DNA of 64,000 bases, from the NCBI RefSeq assembly GCF_024679245.1, contig NC_090172.1:7735233-7799232 (forward strand), given 5' to 3'. Below the pieces are notes generated by a model. That model was not told the origin of the DNA and did not search any database. It saw only the letters and a program-made list of their open reading frames with translations. Source of the DNA: Pseudorasbora parva (lineage: Eukaryota > Chordata > Actinopteri > Cypriniformes > Gobionidae). This document shows positions 1-11,989 of this stretch, one piece after another. Made by a program: the position numbers and the translations under genes. The first letter of the stretch is position 1. The number at the start of each line of letters is the position of its first letter.

Positions 1-317
1 TAGCAGAAACATGGTGAGCAGGAAATCGATACTTTTGCTAAAATGTTTTGAAAATGGCACAGATGACTGACACTTTAACTAAACCAGGTTTGTGATAAGT
101 TAGCTCGTGGCAGCTTTAGACGTTTTATCCCCCTTAAATTGAACATTATTAATCAACATAATGAGAGCACTTCATAATAAACATTCATGAAAATGATGTT
201 GATTGGGAAGGTAAGACTAAAATCACTTTAATATTTTGTCTGTGTTAATACCAACTGCATACATTTTGGCACAAGTTTGTATTTTTTTGCAGTTTTACGA
301 TTATACCCCCATTTTCT
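1..317. other. No feature seen
   Basis: AT-rich sequence upstream of the first TTAA-flanked element. I see no convincing reading frame, terminal repeat or tandem array. Confidence 0.5.
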
Positions 318-321
318 TTAA

Positions 322-3092
322 AGGGGCCCTAGAATGAAAAATTGAATTAACCTTGTCATAGTGAAATAATAAGAGTTCAGTACATGGACATCACATACTG
401 TGACAAACACCATTGCCTGCTCCTTCTTATGTAAATCTCGTGAATGAAAAACACCACAGAAAGAAAAGTGCTTCTCAACATAAACCAAACAGTGACGCAG
501 GCGTTGGGGATCATTTATATGCACGCCCCCAACATTTGCGTCTGTCCAAACATGTTCATTGTCAGGCGGAGATGACGGAGCCGAATCATCAAACGACACT
601 TGGGGATAGCAAAAACGGCAGCTCTCATGAAACGTCATGTTCAGGCTGTGCAGGAGACGTGAGGACTTTTCATATGTCAACAGTCATGGTTGAGGTTTAT
701 TATAATCCGATACCACAACAGTTTATTTCAAAATCGTTCGTTTGTTCGGCCCATTTCAAGCAAGCTTCGCTCAGCGTCTTAAACTGAAGAAAAGGGCAAC
801 TATATTCCTGCAAGCAGTAAGTAGCGATTTATCCACTTATTGACTGTTTAAACAATTTCTGATTAAATTGAAAGTTTCTTAGAGAGACAGCATTGTCTAG
901 ATGACGCAAGATGCTTACAGTAACAATAGGAAACACCAAGTACCATACAAAACTAAATAGTGTGTCTAATGACAAAGGGTAATATTATTTTGTATTACAA
1001 AATACAACCGTAGATACGTTGCTTACAGATCGTTCACTCGATCCTTCTAGCAAACATCACCTTTTCCACCATATAAGTTAATACGATAGTCAAGGCTATT
1101 CATTTGTAAAAATATAAGTTATATATTTATATTTTTGAGAACTGAAGTAGGCCTATGATGTTTTTGCATGCTTGTATTTTTCAGAGAACATCACAGTCAC
1201 TGCATAACGTTAGCCTACATTGTGACCAACGTTATATAAACATGCAATATCGTTGACGAAAAAAGACAAGTCTAAAATGTAGACTGAATGACACTTTAAG
1301 CAGAACATCTCAAATGGAGATTGCTGAAATGCAGCTTACTTGTTTATTGGTGTTTTCAGATCATCCACGCTCGAGAGCTCGTGTGCATATGGTTGCCAGA
1401 TTGGACATGCTTAGGTAAAACACCAGATAGTATACATGTTTTTTCAAAGAAAAGCTCTGTTTGGAGGATTTAATTGACTGAAATCTGGCAACCGCAAGAA
1501 CATGAGCTCTCTCTCACTCACGGGTGATCTAAAACCAATAAACAAGTAAGCTGTCATTCAGTCGGTCTGTGATGTGTCAGGACGGTCAGGACTCACAAGC
1601 CGCTTCACTGAACTGCTGTGAGCTGTGAGCTGCTGAAATAAGCCAATCAGAGCAGAGCTCAACATTAATATTCATGATCATGACCCTTCCAAATAAGGCA
1701 AAAACAGAGCATTACATCCTAGGGACAATTTATAGGGTTCTATATGGACCTTTAAAACTGTATCTGGACATTTTTTGCCCTTAAATAAGCCACATACCCT
1801 CTATGTAGATATCAGAGAACAATTTAAAGCTACACTGTGTGATATTTTCCCCCATCTAGTGGTGAAAAGGTATATGACCATCCAATGAATAATAGTTTCT
1901 GCTCCTCTCAATTTCGATTTCGTTTAGTCATGGCTTCCAGTTCGACCTCTTCGGTGAATGTTGCTTCAGCTCAAGTGATGAGGTAATTTTTGAAAACTAT
2001 TATAATTTGCAGTTATTTAATTTACCAAATGATCTATGATCAAATTAATCTATGTAAAATGAATAATAGTTTTACGTTTTCGTTATTTTTAACCAGTTCA
2101 TTGCTAACATCAGCTGCAGGTTTCCAGACGAATGCAAGCTCTTAGTATAGTAACTTTTATCAGTGCTATCGTTATTCTGTATATTGTACAACACCACTAG
2201 CGTAAGGCAAACAAATTATAATGCAATTAAAATATTAATCTCATGTTATCCACCATAGAACACGGATTTATGTTATAAGGTAAACAATACTTTTTCATCA
2301 TTGACGCGAGGAAAACTATCCTAGACGTCGTTCTAGTGTTATGCACAGCACACCATGATATAATTAGCCAAGCAACAATAAAACTTCCAATATAACTTAC
2401 ACAAATAGGCTGAATTAATATTACCTGTCGAGAAGAAAGCAGGAAACGTTGGCGTTCTTTTTAAAATCGTTTCTCCTCATGAGCTCTTTCCATCTTGGAA
2501 AGGCCCCTCCAATATTTATTTTGTCTTGTTGATTTGCCTGTTGCGTTGCCGTCTTAATTCTCTTTTCCGCTTCCTTGGCGACTCTGATACATATCCCGCA
2601 ATGTTACTATAGGTCCCGACCCGGGTCGAATTCGGTAATCAATTCCGGGACGTGGTTGCTTTCACAAAGAAGGCGACCCGGCAATGTTCCGGGAATATTG
2701 CGGGTCCGACGTGCAGTGTGAGAGGGGCTTAAGAGTGATCCTCCATCATCATATAGCAGCCTCAAGCAATCCTCCTCTTCACATTCGACACAGTGCCATC
2801 GAGTGTTAAAACGCGAAAAGCGAAGCTTGAATTTACGGGTATGTCCCTCTTTGGCAAATGTACTTTCAAGATGGAGGGGCAACATGGCGACCGCCATCCG
2901 AACCCTCAACACGTATGTATTTTCAATGGTATATTATAAAATTACGAGAATGCATTATTACTTGAAAGAAGTAAATATACCTTAATGAGCACATATATTT
3001 TTGAAAGAACTAAGTGATTTTAGCTAAGAATAAACTAAAAAAGTTACACAGTGTAGCTTTAACATATTGTTTCAAATCATTCTAGGGCACCT
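322..3092. mobile_element. TTAA-flanked non-autonomous DNA transposon, outer element
   Basis: The ends are inverted copies of each other: AGGGGCCCTAGAATGA on the left, and the reverse complement of the right end is AGGTGCCCTAGAATGA. TTAA lies outside both ends (318-321 and 3093-3096). TTAA target duplications are typical of piggyBac and Kolobok superfamilies; I cannot choose between them without a transposase. No transposase frame is visible. The short frames at about 413-787 have no recognised domain. A second TTAA element (1828-3058) is inserted near the right end, so this copy is older than that one. Confidence 0.75.
1828..3058. mobile_element. TTAA-flanked non-autonomous element nested in the 322-3092 element
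   Basis: The left terminus AGCTACACTGTGTGATATTT and the right terminus ending TTACACAGTGTAGCT are inverted repeats, with TTAA on both sides (1824-1827 and 3059-3062). Shortly inside the left end, an ATG at about 1930 opens a short frame rich in Ser and Val that runs to a GTAATT donor-like site near 1981. This resembles a decayed transposon first exon. No domain is recognisable. The minus-strand frame at 2607-2912 is probably chance. Confidence 0.75.
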
Positions 3093-3096
3093 TTAA

Positions 3097-5547
3097 TAAA
3101 TCTATAGGTACACAACATAGTTACACTTAGGATATAAAGGACAAAAATGTCCCCATTCAAACAGCATTTTTTTAATCCCAGGGCCATTTAAATATAAAAT
3201 GATGCATTCTTTGTTAATAGACTTTCTTTTTTTTTTGGCAAGGCTTTAAAATGATACATTTCTCAGGTCTAGCATGCTCTTTTTATTCCTGTTTTCTGCT
3301 TGTGTAGGTGTGTCGGTAATGGTATCAGAGTGTGGTTTTTATGTGTGTAATAAAAACAATTGTGTGCGTGTAATATTTGAGAGAGAAAAACTGTACTGCA
3401 AATCACATCTAAATGGGCAAATGTTGATACTGTGCCCAAACAAAATCTTACTGAAAGCTCATTTTATGATATAGCAAGCTTTACATTTTCTAGCAGTTTT
3501 TGAGTTCAACATATATAGAACCAAACTTTATATTAAGTAACTACTATGTACTAACATTTAAACGAATCCTTTGATACAAAACACTTGTGTAAATGCATGA
3601 TTTTACATTGTACTGCATGTTATTACATCTATAATTCATATCTGTAATTACATTTATAATGACACTGTTGACCCTTCCCTTACACAACACCTGTCACTAA
3701 CTTTACCCTTATCCCACCTCAATATATGTAAACGTGTTTTACAATACAATATTAACATAATACGCACATTATACTTATTACACCTAATATAAAGTGGGAC
3801 CTTGCTTTTTCTTCAATAGAAATCCGCCAAGGGTCTTAAGGGTATTTTAAATTGATGTAGAAGGGTTAAGAGTGTAAGGTCACTTCTGTACTGCTGATTA
3901 CATACAGTACAATTACATACAGAGAAGTTTCAACTAGTCCTGATTGGTAAAATAGGTTGATAAAGTTGCACATTTTTTAATTAGATGTCACAAAAGGGTA
4001 TTTTTTAATAAAAGGTGAATTTCTTGCCCTTACCTAAAAATCATATTGTTTATATATTATTCTTTTTTTGTGTTTCAACTCAGCATTTTTACAAGTCATA
4101 CAATACCTTTTCTACCCATGGCCAGTTTTTTGCACATATTTTTTATGTTTTTTTCATTTCACAGTCAGATGAATACTGTTCCACAGTGAAATCCACAATG
4201 TGTTTTTTTCTTTTCAATTTGTCAGTCTTCACACCATGAGCATTAAAGCAAAACGTGCAACACTGAAGTGATATCTAAGTGAATCTGGCGATGTGGTTTC
4301 CAGCTCTAGTATCACTGGTGTCTTTACTGAAGATGATGAGGTCTTCTCATGCTGCATACCTCAGTTGCGTCACGTCATTGGATGGCTGCATGAATGATTG
4401 TAGTTGCCATGGCGATCTGCTGGGTGCTTAAAGGGCAGCCATGAAGAAATAGAGTGAGATGAGCTGGAGCAGATAATTGTTAAAAGAGCCAAACAACCTT
4501 GAGTGAAGTTCAGGGCCTTCAAAGAATGCCACAGAATTGCTTTGGTCTCAGATGTTGACACTGTGTTAAATATAAACAGGTTTTAAGACCATCAAAAATG
4601 TGCTTTCATATACGTATGTCCTTTATTGAAGACCTGGGGGCTGGAACAAGAATCATATTGCTTAATATCACGTTGATGTGGTTTTTCATTTTGGTTCTTT
4701 TAAACTATGTGTGGCCAAACTTTGCAGTGGTGTAACTTTGTTTTAAAAAGTGGATGGGACATCCTCACGAAAATGTGTATAAAGTGTGCAATCTCGTGGA
4801 ATGTATACGTCAAAAATTAGATTTGGCGTGCATATGGTACACAGTTTTTCGCGTGCATATGATACTCACTTTATGGCATATTATAAGGGGGGGGGGGGGG
4901 TTGCGTTGCTAATGCAATGTTATATCAGATGTAAAATATGTACAGTAACTATTGCAGAAAAATTTGTATTAAGATGTCCAGAAATCAATTAACTAGATAA
5001 TATGTTGAAATAGATCTTGTTTAATTATTGCATTTAAACACAATATAGCGTTAGTGCCAAGATTTTTCACGTGAATAAAGGCATTTATTCAAAGTGATTT
5101 GCACACTTTGCTTAAAATCCCTGGTCTAGTCTGGTAAACTTGTCAGAAGTTCTCGTTTTTATTCTGCCCTTGTATTTTTTTTCCATTAAAAACGAATACC
5201 ATCAGTGGTTGGGCATTAAGAGCAGGGACAGTTTTTGTGCATTTTGTTTTGCGATTTCACAGGAACAAATAGAAAGTCTCTGCAACGGAGTTAAGCGTTA
5301 GATTCAATCGTTTGTCTGTGTGAAGACTGCATGAGAGCCGCGAGAGAAATCTGCGCCACTGATAACAGCGGCAATGAGCACCAGATCGCCTCTTTTAACA
5401 AATGAAGGAAATAACGCTCTTCTAGTTAACCAGAGATGTTGTTTTTGCGTTAGTTAGGTTCATCCATGAAGTACGATGTTTCAAAAAGTGGTGGGGACAT
5501 GTCCCACTCGCAAATTATGCCTATGGGCCAAAGCCATGCTAAAGTTC
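3097..5547. other. No gene seen; AT-rich spacer
   Basis: No reading frame of interest. About 3600-3800 resembles an old dispersed repeat, also suggested near 11130-11280. A pure run of 14 G lies at 4887-4900. Short open frames here are in AT-rich, low-complexity sequence and carry no recognised motif. Confidence 0.45.
4887..4900 (+). repeat. Poly-G run (14 nt)
   Basis: Uninterrupted G homopolymer in AT-rich surroundings, a likely replication or sequencing slippage site. Confidence 0.9.
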
Positions 5548-5551
5548 TTAA

Positions 5552-6329
5552 AGGAGTACTTCAGCGCTGGGAAGATGAATCTGTATTTAAACTGCGTCAT
5601 CAATGTAGTAGAAATGTGAAATTATTTTTGAATTTGGTGCCTTCTAGACAAAAAATGAATTTATGTCTCATGGGGATGAAAGACTACAATTCCCAGAATG
5701 CTTCACTGCCCTGTGAGGCCATTCCCAAAGCCACCTACTGGATTACTGTGACTGAGTTGGAGAAGACACTACAATTAAAAACTGAACGTGTCTGTTCAAT
5801 ATAATGAGTGAGTCACCGCGCGAGTCTCACAGCACTGAGCACTGACTGCAGGAGTCAGAAAAATGAGCTGATGAGCTTGTGATGAGAGCTGAGGTAATCG
5901 CGACTACACTCCAGGCATACATTCACAACGCGAGTTCAGTCTGGCATGTTTCAGTTCATGCCTTTGCAAGCTTAAATTTCATAGAAATTAATTTGAGAAG
6001 TTAAAAGACTTCCATTGCTCACCATAGCTCTGTTTAAATGAGTGCCTGTAGCTGCGAGCTAAGCTCTGAGTGTGATCTCCATCCCCTATACGTGGGTTCA
6101 AAACATGCGGAAATGGCTCCCTCTGCTGGCTGTAGTCTTTAGCCTTTGGCCAAACATTCCTCCTATGATGGAAATAATGTCAATTTGCATCATAGGAGGA
6201 ATTTTTCCAGAAATAAAATGCATAAATCTCTTGTCTCAGGGGGATATGAGGGGGGAAAGCACAATCATTTAAATATACTCCAGGGTTTCTACTGATACAA
6301 AGCCATATGCTAATCGCTGAAGTAACCCT
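5552..6329. mobile_element. TTAA-flanked non-autonomous element (778 bp)
   Basis: The left end AGGAGTACTTCAGCG matches the reverse complement of the right end, AGGGTTACTTCAGCG. TTAA occurs directly outside both ends (5548-5551 and 6330-6333). The interior has no transposase. It contains a perfect 15-bp hairpin at 6156-6202. A sequence similar to about 5765-5800 recurs at 52880-52920, suggesting a further fragment of the family. Confidence 0.75.
6156..6202. repeat. Perfect 15-bp hairpin inside the TTAA element
   Basis: Arm ATTCCTCCTATGATG at 6156-6170 is the exact reverse complement of 6188-6202, with a 17-nt loop. It lies inside the 5552-6329 element, so it is element structure, not a host regulatory site. 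Confidence 0.85.
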
Positions 6330-6349
6330 TTAAACAGTGCTAGCAAATA

Positions 6350-6640
6350 CTCATTTGTTAGTGTGCTGAAATCGAGTTGCAATAACGAGATCACTGCATT
6401 CATGCACTCAACATATCTGAGATCGGATTCAGTGCTTATGCTAGAAATAAAAACGTGCTTCTTTACAAAGTAAAAAAGTTGTCCAGAGACTTAAACATGT
6501 AATACTTAGCTATTTCATATGCAAAGATGTTAACCAATCATAGCAGTGATCAGGGCAGGAAAAATGCCTTTTATTTATACATTTTAACACTTTTTGGTGT
6601 AAAAATCATACTAAGATTATAAGTGCACCACAGGAAACTT
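6350..6640. repeat. Dispersed repeat, related to about 31490-31960
   Basis: Blocks such as the sequence around GAGATCACTGCATT, ATGCAAAGATGT and CAGGAAAC occur in the same order at 31490-31960. The two stretches therefore look like diverged copies of one repeat. No ends or coding content recognised. Confidence 0.5.
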
Positions 6641-7194
6641 TGTAAAACAATAAAACGATGCAGTTCATGACCGCTTTAATGTTCAGTTTGAACCAGAGCT
6701 GAAGAAATACCCACATGCAAAAGTAACAAGACCGCATCCAATTCTCCAGGGTTTTTTTTAAACGTCTGATATCAGCAGAAGAAAATGTGTTTATCATTTT
6801 TGCTTCTATACAACATGAACTGGCATTGTGCTACTAATCAAATTCACTGGCAGTATTTTAGCTGGGTGGCAGACAGTTCCATTTCCATGTCTTGATAACA
6901 GCACACAAACAAACTACAAAATAGAAACTTCAATTGAGCTGCGTGTATTTGATGTCTGCCCTCTTTACTTTGCATTTCTGATGTAAATGAATGTTCAAAG
7001 CACAGGCAGCACATCACAACAGTGGCATTTCACCCCACTGACACCACAGTACCCAAAAAGATACGTTTCTATGACCAAAAGCAAATAGAGTTATTTAGAC
7101 TAGCTTCTCTGTAAGGTTGGTTTCATTATACTTCTTCAAAGTTCATGATTCACATTTGTAATTATCAGTGGAATAGTGAAACACATAGACGCCA
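6641..7194. other. No gene seen
   Basis: Spacer between the repeat at 6350-6640 and the Tc1 element at 7197. The short minus-strand frame at 6606-6797 has no recognisable motif. Confidence 0.4.
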
Positions 7195-7196
7195 TA

Positions 7197-7410
7197 CAGT
7201 ATTGTTCAAAATAATAGCAGTACAATGTGACTAACCAGAATAATCAAGGTTTTTAGTATATTTTTTATTGCTACGTGGCAAACAAGTTACCAGTAGGTTC
7301 AGTAGATTGTCAGAAAACAAACAAGACCCAGCATTCATGATATGCACGCTCTTAAGGCTGTGCAATTGGGCAATTAGTTGAAAGGGGTGTGTTCAAAAAA
7401 ATAGCAGTGT
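7197..7410 (+). repeat. Left IR/DR terminal repeat of the Tc1 element
   Basis: Outer direct repeat near 7203-7221 and inner direct repeat near 7389-7410. The whole arm is the inverted counterpart of 8232-8456. The right arm is about 11 bp longer because a CAACTAATT-type unit is doubled near 8262-8282. Confidence 0.85.
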
Positions 7411-7504
7411 CTACCTTTGACTGTACAAACTCAAAACTATTTTGTACAAACATTTTTTTTTTTTTCTGGGATTTAGCAATCCTGTGAATCACTAAACTAA
7501 TATT

Positions 7505-8118
7505 TAGTTGTATGACCACAGTTTTTTAAAACTGCTTGACATCTGTGTGGCATGGAGTCAACCAACTTGTGGCACCTTTCAGCTGTTATTCCACTCCATG
7601 ATTCTTGAACAACATTCCACAATTCATTCACATTTCACTCACAAACTGCCTGTGGCCCTTGGACCCAAAAAGAACAATTTTACTCTCATCAGTCCACAAA
7701 ATGTTCCTCCATTTCTCTTTAGGCCAGTTGATGTGTTCTTTGGCAAATTGTAACCTCTTCTGCACATGCCTTTTTTTAACAGAGGGACTTTGCGGGGGAT
7801 TCTTGAAAATAGATTAGCTTCACACAGACGTCTTCTAACTGTCACAGTACTTACAGGTAACTCCAGACTGTCTTTGATCATCCTGGAGGTGATCATTGGC
7901 TGAGCCTTTGCCATTCTGGTTATTCTTCTATCCATTTTGATGGTTGTCTTCCGTTTTCTTCCACGTCTCTCTAGTTTTGCTCTCCATTTTAAGGCATTGG
8001 AGATCATTTTAGCTGAACAGCCTATAATTTTTTGCACCTCTTTATAGGCTTTCCCCTCTCTAATCAACTTTTTAATCAAAGTACGCTGTTCTTCTGAACA
8101 ATGTCTCGAACGACCCAT
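7505..8118 (-). pseudogene. Tc1 transposase remnant lacking the catalytic core
   Basis: The minus-strand frame from 8118 begins MGRSRHCSEEQRTLIKKLI. It covers the N-terminal helix-turn-helix DNA-binding region, including the basic RRGRKRKT segment, and the start of the catalytic domain. Near 7700 the frame is disturbed around the expected first catalytic Asp (the WTDES-like region reads as shifted). Sequence resembling the C-terminal tail (for example WSGITAERCHKLVDSMP) then resumes at about 7630-7505. The DD34E core between them is missing, so no active enzyme can be made. Tc1 transposases are normally about 340 residues; about 160 are readable here. Confidence 0.85.
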
Positions 8119-8231
8119 TTTCCTCAGCTTTCAAATGCATGTTCAACAAGTGTTGGCTTCATCCTTAAATAGGGGCCACCTGATTCACACCTGTTTCTTC
8201 ACAAAATTGATGACCTCAGTGATTGAATGCC

Positions 8232-8456
8232 ACACTGCTATTTTTTTGAACACACCCCTTTCAACTAATTCAACTAATTGCCCAATAGCACAGCCTTAAG
8301 AGCGTGCATATCATGAATGCTGGGTCTCATTTGTTTTCTGAGAATCTACTGAACCTACTGGTAACTTGTTTGCCACGTAGCAATAAAAAAAATATACGAA
8401 AAACCTTGATTATTCTGGTTAGTCACATTGTACTGCTATTATTTTGAACAATACTG
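8232..8456 (-). repeat. Right IR/DR terminal repeat of the Tc1 element
   Basis: Inverted copy of 7197-7410 ending in GAACAATACTG beside the TA target site. It holds both direct-repeat binding motifs and a short internal tandem duplication near 8262-8282 that is absent from the left arm. Confidence 0.85.
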
Positions 8457-8458
8457 TA

Positions 8459-9111
8459 CATTACAACAAATATGGTTTTAAGATGAATTATTACCTATCA
8501 GTTGCAAAGTGATATAAATATCAACAATTTTCATTTTAGAGATACTTTTGGAAAGTCAATTTAGAGAAACAAATTGTATTTTTTTGAAAAATGTGTACAC
8601 TGAAATGCCCAAATTCAACAGCTGCATACGGTGGAAATATAGTGAGTAGCAGTGCATTTCAAGTTCAAATTGTTTCTGTTTGGGATTGTGGTCACTTTAT
8701 GAGATTAATGTGGTTCATTTCACCCAGGCTTGTTCTGCTTCCACACAACGATGATCCCTTGGGCTAAATTGTTCCACTGCAGCTGTTTAATATTTTATTT
8801 TCCTCTGCAATAAATGCTAATGTGCAATTATAATGATCTTCCAAAGTCCTTTTGAAAAACACCATGCTAACAAAACACTACATGATTTTGTAAGAGATTA
8901 ATATAGTGCACAGCCGGTCCCACAACAAGCAATGCTAAATCTTAATTTTTAAAACTTATTTAAACAGCCACATTTAGCAGTAAATCGTCTGTTATACAGT
9001 ACAGAGCAGTAGCAAATGAGGTTTGTAATATGAGAAACACCAAACCCCACAGGTTGTATATCTCTTTCTCACACTTGAAAATAGATATTGCAGATATTAT
9101 GGAAAAATGGG
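8459..9111. other. No gene seen
   Basis: AT-rich spacer with no recognised repeat ends or coding content. Confidence 0.4.
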
Positions 9112-9160
9112 TAACACTTTATTTTGATAATCCACCATTGGTTGAAGGACTATCCAATTG
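9112..9160. repeat. Fragment of a common fish dispersed repeat (GGTAACACTTTATTTTGAT type)
   Basis: The motif GGTAACACTTTATTTTGAT also occurs near 37895, and related blocks appear at 35440-35700 and near 50595. Its class is uncertain. Confidence 0.5.
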
Positions 9161-9166
9161 CATACT

Positions 9167-9410
9167 GTCACGCCCTCACAATCACCGGTTATTGTCACGC
9201 CCACTCGTTCCCCATCACCATCATTCTAAACACCTGGGCACCATCACCAGTCACCACTATATAAACCCAGCTCACCTTCACTCCCGTTGTCTGGCCTCTC
9301 TCCAAACATCATTGACTACCTGTCCTGCCTAGAAACCTTCATCTGTATTCCCTCTTTGTCATCATCACATTGTCAGCTTCGTCTTCACCTTCATCTGCAA
9401 AACCCAAGTT
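9167..9410 (+). mobile_element. Probable truncated LTR (U3/R part)
   Basis: TGTCACGCCC occurs twice (9167 and 9193), followed by C-rich sequence and a TATA box (ACTATATAAACCC, about 9257-9268), then pyrimidine-rich sequence. This is the usual layout of the start of a fish Gypsy-type LTR. No 3' end, polyadenylation signal or target duplication is found, so it is probably truncated. It could instead be another promoter-bearing repeat. Confidence 0.4.
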
Positions 9411-9861
9411 AAGATTAATTCATTGGTTTGGGTGCCATTTTTTTAGGAAACAAAAAAAATATTTTGAGGCAGGTTATTCTTAATAGACTTTTCACTCATT
9501 TCCTCCACTCCAATTATCTTTCTCTGTTGCATTCACTCATTTCCCAAAATCATCTTGAATGTTGAACTATCAAATACAACTGAAATATTTGAGAATATCA
9601 CAAGATGACTTCATAAATTGATTTAGATTTTCCTAAAATGTTTTTTTTATTGCTAACACTTATGGCTTACCATGTGAAACTCTTAACTAGGTTGATATAA
9701 TCCCTCTATATTTGTGACAATATCTTGCAATTGACCTTGCTTGCGTTACACAAAGACTTCAACGCTGAGCATGCAAAACACAATGATGTAACTTATCAAG
9801 TACTCTTTACTGTTCTTTTGTAGTTACTAGAACTCTCTTGTGATAGATACTACTATAGATA

Positions 9862-11046
9862 CCATACTAATAGTGTGTTTGACCCTCTTTCTCCTTCAGA
9901 ACTGCCTTAATTCTACGTGGCATTGATTCAACAAGGTGCTGAAAGCATTCTTTAGAAATGTTGGCCCATATTGATAGGATAGCATCTTGCAGTTGATGGA
10001 GATTTGTGGGATGCACATCCAGGGGACGAAGCTCCCGTTCCACCACATCCCAAAGATGCTCTATTGGGTTGAGATCTGGTGACTGTGGGGGCCATTTTAG
10101 TACAGTGAACTCATTGTCATGTTCAAGAAACCAATTTGAAATGATTCGAGCTTTGAGACATGGTGCATTATCCTTCTGGAATTAGCCATCAGAGGATGGT
10201 ACATGGTGGTCATAAAAGGATGGACATGGTCAGAAACAATGCTCAGGTAGGCCGTGGCATTTAAACGATGCCCAGTTGGCACTAAGGGGCCTAAAGTGTG
10301 CCAAGAAAACATCCCCCACACCATTACACCACCACCACCGGCCTGCACAGTGGTAACAAGGCATGATGGATCCATGATCTCATTCTGTTTACGTCAAATT
10401 CTGACTCTACCATCTGAATGTCTCAACAGAAATCGAGACTCATCAGACCAGGCAACATTTTTCTAGACTTCAACTGTCCAATTTTGGTGAGATTGTACAA
10501 ATTGTAGCTTCTTTTTCCTATTTGTAGTGGAGATAAGTGGTACCCGATGGTGTCTTTTGCTGTTGTAGCCCATCCGCCTCAAGGTTGTGTGTTGTTGTGG
10601 CATCAAAAATGCTTTGCTGCATACCTTGGTTGCAACGAGTGGTTATTTCAGTCAAAGTTGCTCTTCTATCAGCTTGAATCAGTCGACCCATTCTCCTCTA
10701 GCATCAACAAGGCATTTTGCCCACAGCACTGCCACATACTGGATGTATTTCCCCTTTCACACCATTCTTTGTAAACACCTAGAAATGGTTGTGCGTGAAA
10801 ATCCCAGTCACTGAGCAGATTGTGAAATACTCAGACCAGCCCGTCTGGCACCAACAACCATGCCACGCTCAAAATTGCTTTAATCACCTTTCTTTCCCAT
10901 TCTGACATTCAGTTTGGAGTTCAGGAGATTGTCTTGACCAGGACCACACCCCTACATGCATTGAAGCAACTGCCATGTGATTGTCTGATTAGATAATTGC
11001 ATTAATAAGAAATTGAACAGGTGCTCCTAATTATCCTTTAGGTGAG
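9862..11046 (-). mobile_element. Tc1-family transposon remnant, one end missing
   Basis: The right end (TCCTTTAGGTGAGTGTA, about 11033-11049) looks like a Tc1-type terminus. The matching end at the left is absent: recognisable element sequence stops at about 9862 with CCATACTAATAGTGTG. The interior is a decayed transposase read from the minus strand. A deletion of the expected region near 10180 also removed part of the catalytic domain. Confidence 0.75.
9895..10923 (-). pseudogene. Tc1 transposase pseudogene
   Basis: Minus-strand segments in several frames match the order of a Tc1 transposase. A helix-turn-helix-like region lies near 10900-10700. A block at 10375-10097 contains GGGGVMVWGMFSWHTLGPLV, a typical conserved segment before the second catalytic Asp. 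The C-terminal region near 10080-9900 includes an NPIEHLWDV-type segment. Frameshifts separate these blocks. The second Asp motif is disrupted around 10180-10200, where the frame reads MANSRRIMHHVSK. Confidence 0.75.
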
Positions 11047-11050
11047 TGTA

Positions 11051-11989
11051 TACTAACTCAGCATTTGTCAGTACAACATACTGTTCCGATTCGATTTACT
11101 TCAGTTTTTTCCATTTTTTAAGTAAGTCTAACTTATTATATTTAGCAGTGTACAGGTGTAATTCATTTCTGTAATTACATGTACACCCAATGTAACCCCT
11201 TCCTTTACTGCTTAACCCACCCTTAAACCTACACATACCACCAAAGCAGGATTCTGATTTTGTCAAGTTATACCCATTCCAGGGTAAACATATTTTGTTG
11301 ATCCTGGAACAACATTCCTGTCTAAAAATGTAGTCCCTACACCAGAACTTAACCCTACTCTTTAGTTATCCCTAAAATCAGAGGGAAATGATAGGTGAAA
11401 AACCCTGATGTAGAAGCTCCTAACTCCGGCTGTAAGCCTAAACTTGACATAAGCTGTAAACTTGTCCCTCAGATCTGATTGGTTGAGTGAAATGTTGCAG
11501 GATCAACAAAGAAACCTATCAGTAACCTTACCCGTATCCCACTCAAGTGTTTTGCAATACAATATGAACACAATAAGCACATTGTACCTAGCATATATAC
11601 ATGCATTGTAGTTAGAAACGCCTAGTATGTGACTGGTAATACTAATACAGCTACAGCTCCAATTTGTTACACCACTTATTTCATTTTTATTAGCCTTGTT
11701 CATAAGGCTTATGGTTTATAATATGCCTGCCCTTTGTATCTTCTATTATCCCCAGCTCTGATAAATGCAGTCCTGATGAACAGCCGCACCATCTTGTTCA
11801 CAAAATCTAATATTCTGTAATTGCTCAGTGTCCATTCAAAGGCGACATTAATCAATACTTTCTCCACTGTGATCCTAAATTTAACACGCTGCTCATAAAC
11901 CAGACACAGAGAGCTGTAATTACACTAAATTTGTTCTATGCTGAAGATTACTGGCTTGTAATAATCTGGTTAATGAAGTAACCATTTAC
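11051..11989. other. No gene seen
   Basis: AT-rich spacer. About 11130-11280 resembles 3600-3800 weakly, probably an old dispersed repeat. Confidence 0.35.

Larger units (their letters stand above)
7197..8456 (-). mobile_element. Tc1-family transposon with long IR/DR ends, internally deleted
   Basis: TA dinucleotides flank the element at 7195-7196 and 8457-8458. The termini are long inverted repeats (7197-7410 and 8232-8456). Each contains an outer and an inner copy of a GTTCAAAA-type motif followed by ATAGCAGT. This is the IR/DR layout known from Sleeping Beauty-type Tc1 elements, in which transposase binds the direct repeats. The transposase lies on the minus strand and has lost its DDE core. 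The copy is non-autonomous but keeps both ends. Confidence 0.9.

Noticed and set aside
413..787. 124-residue frame in the first TTAA element
   Set aside because: Inside a non-autonomous element and without a recognised domain.
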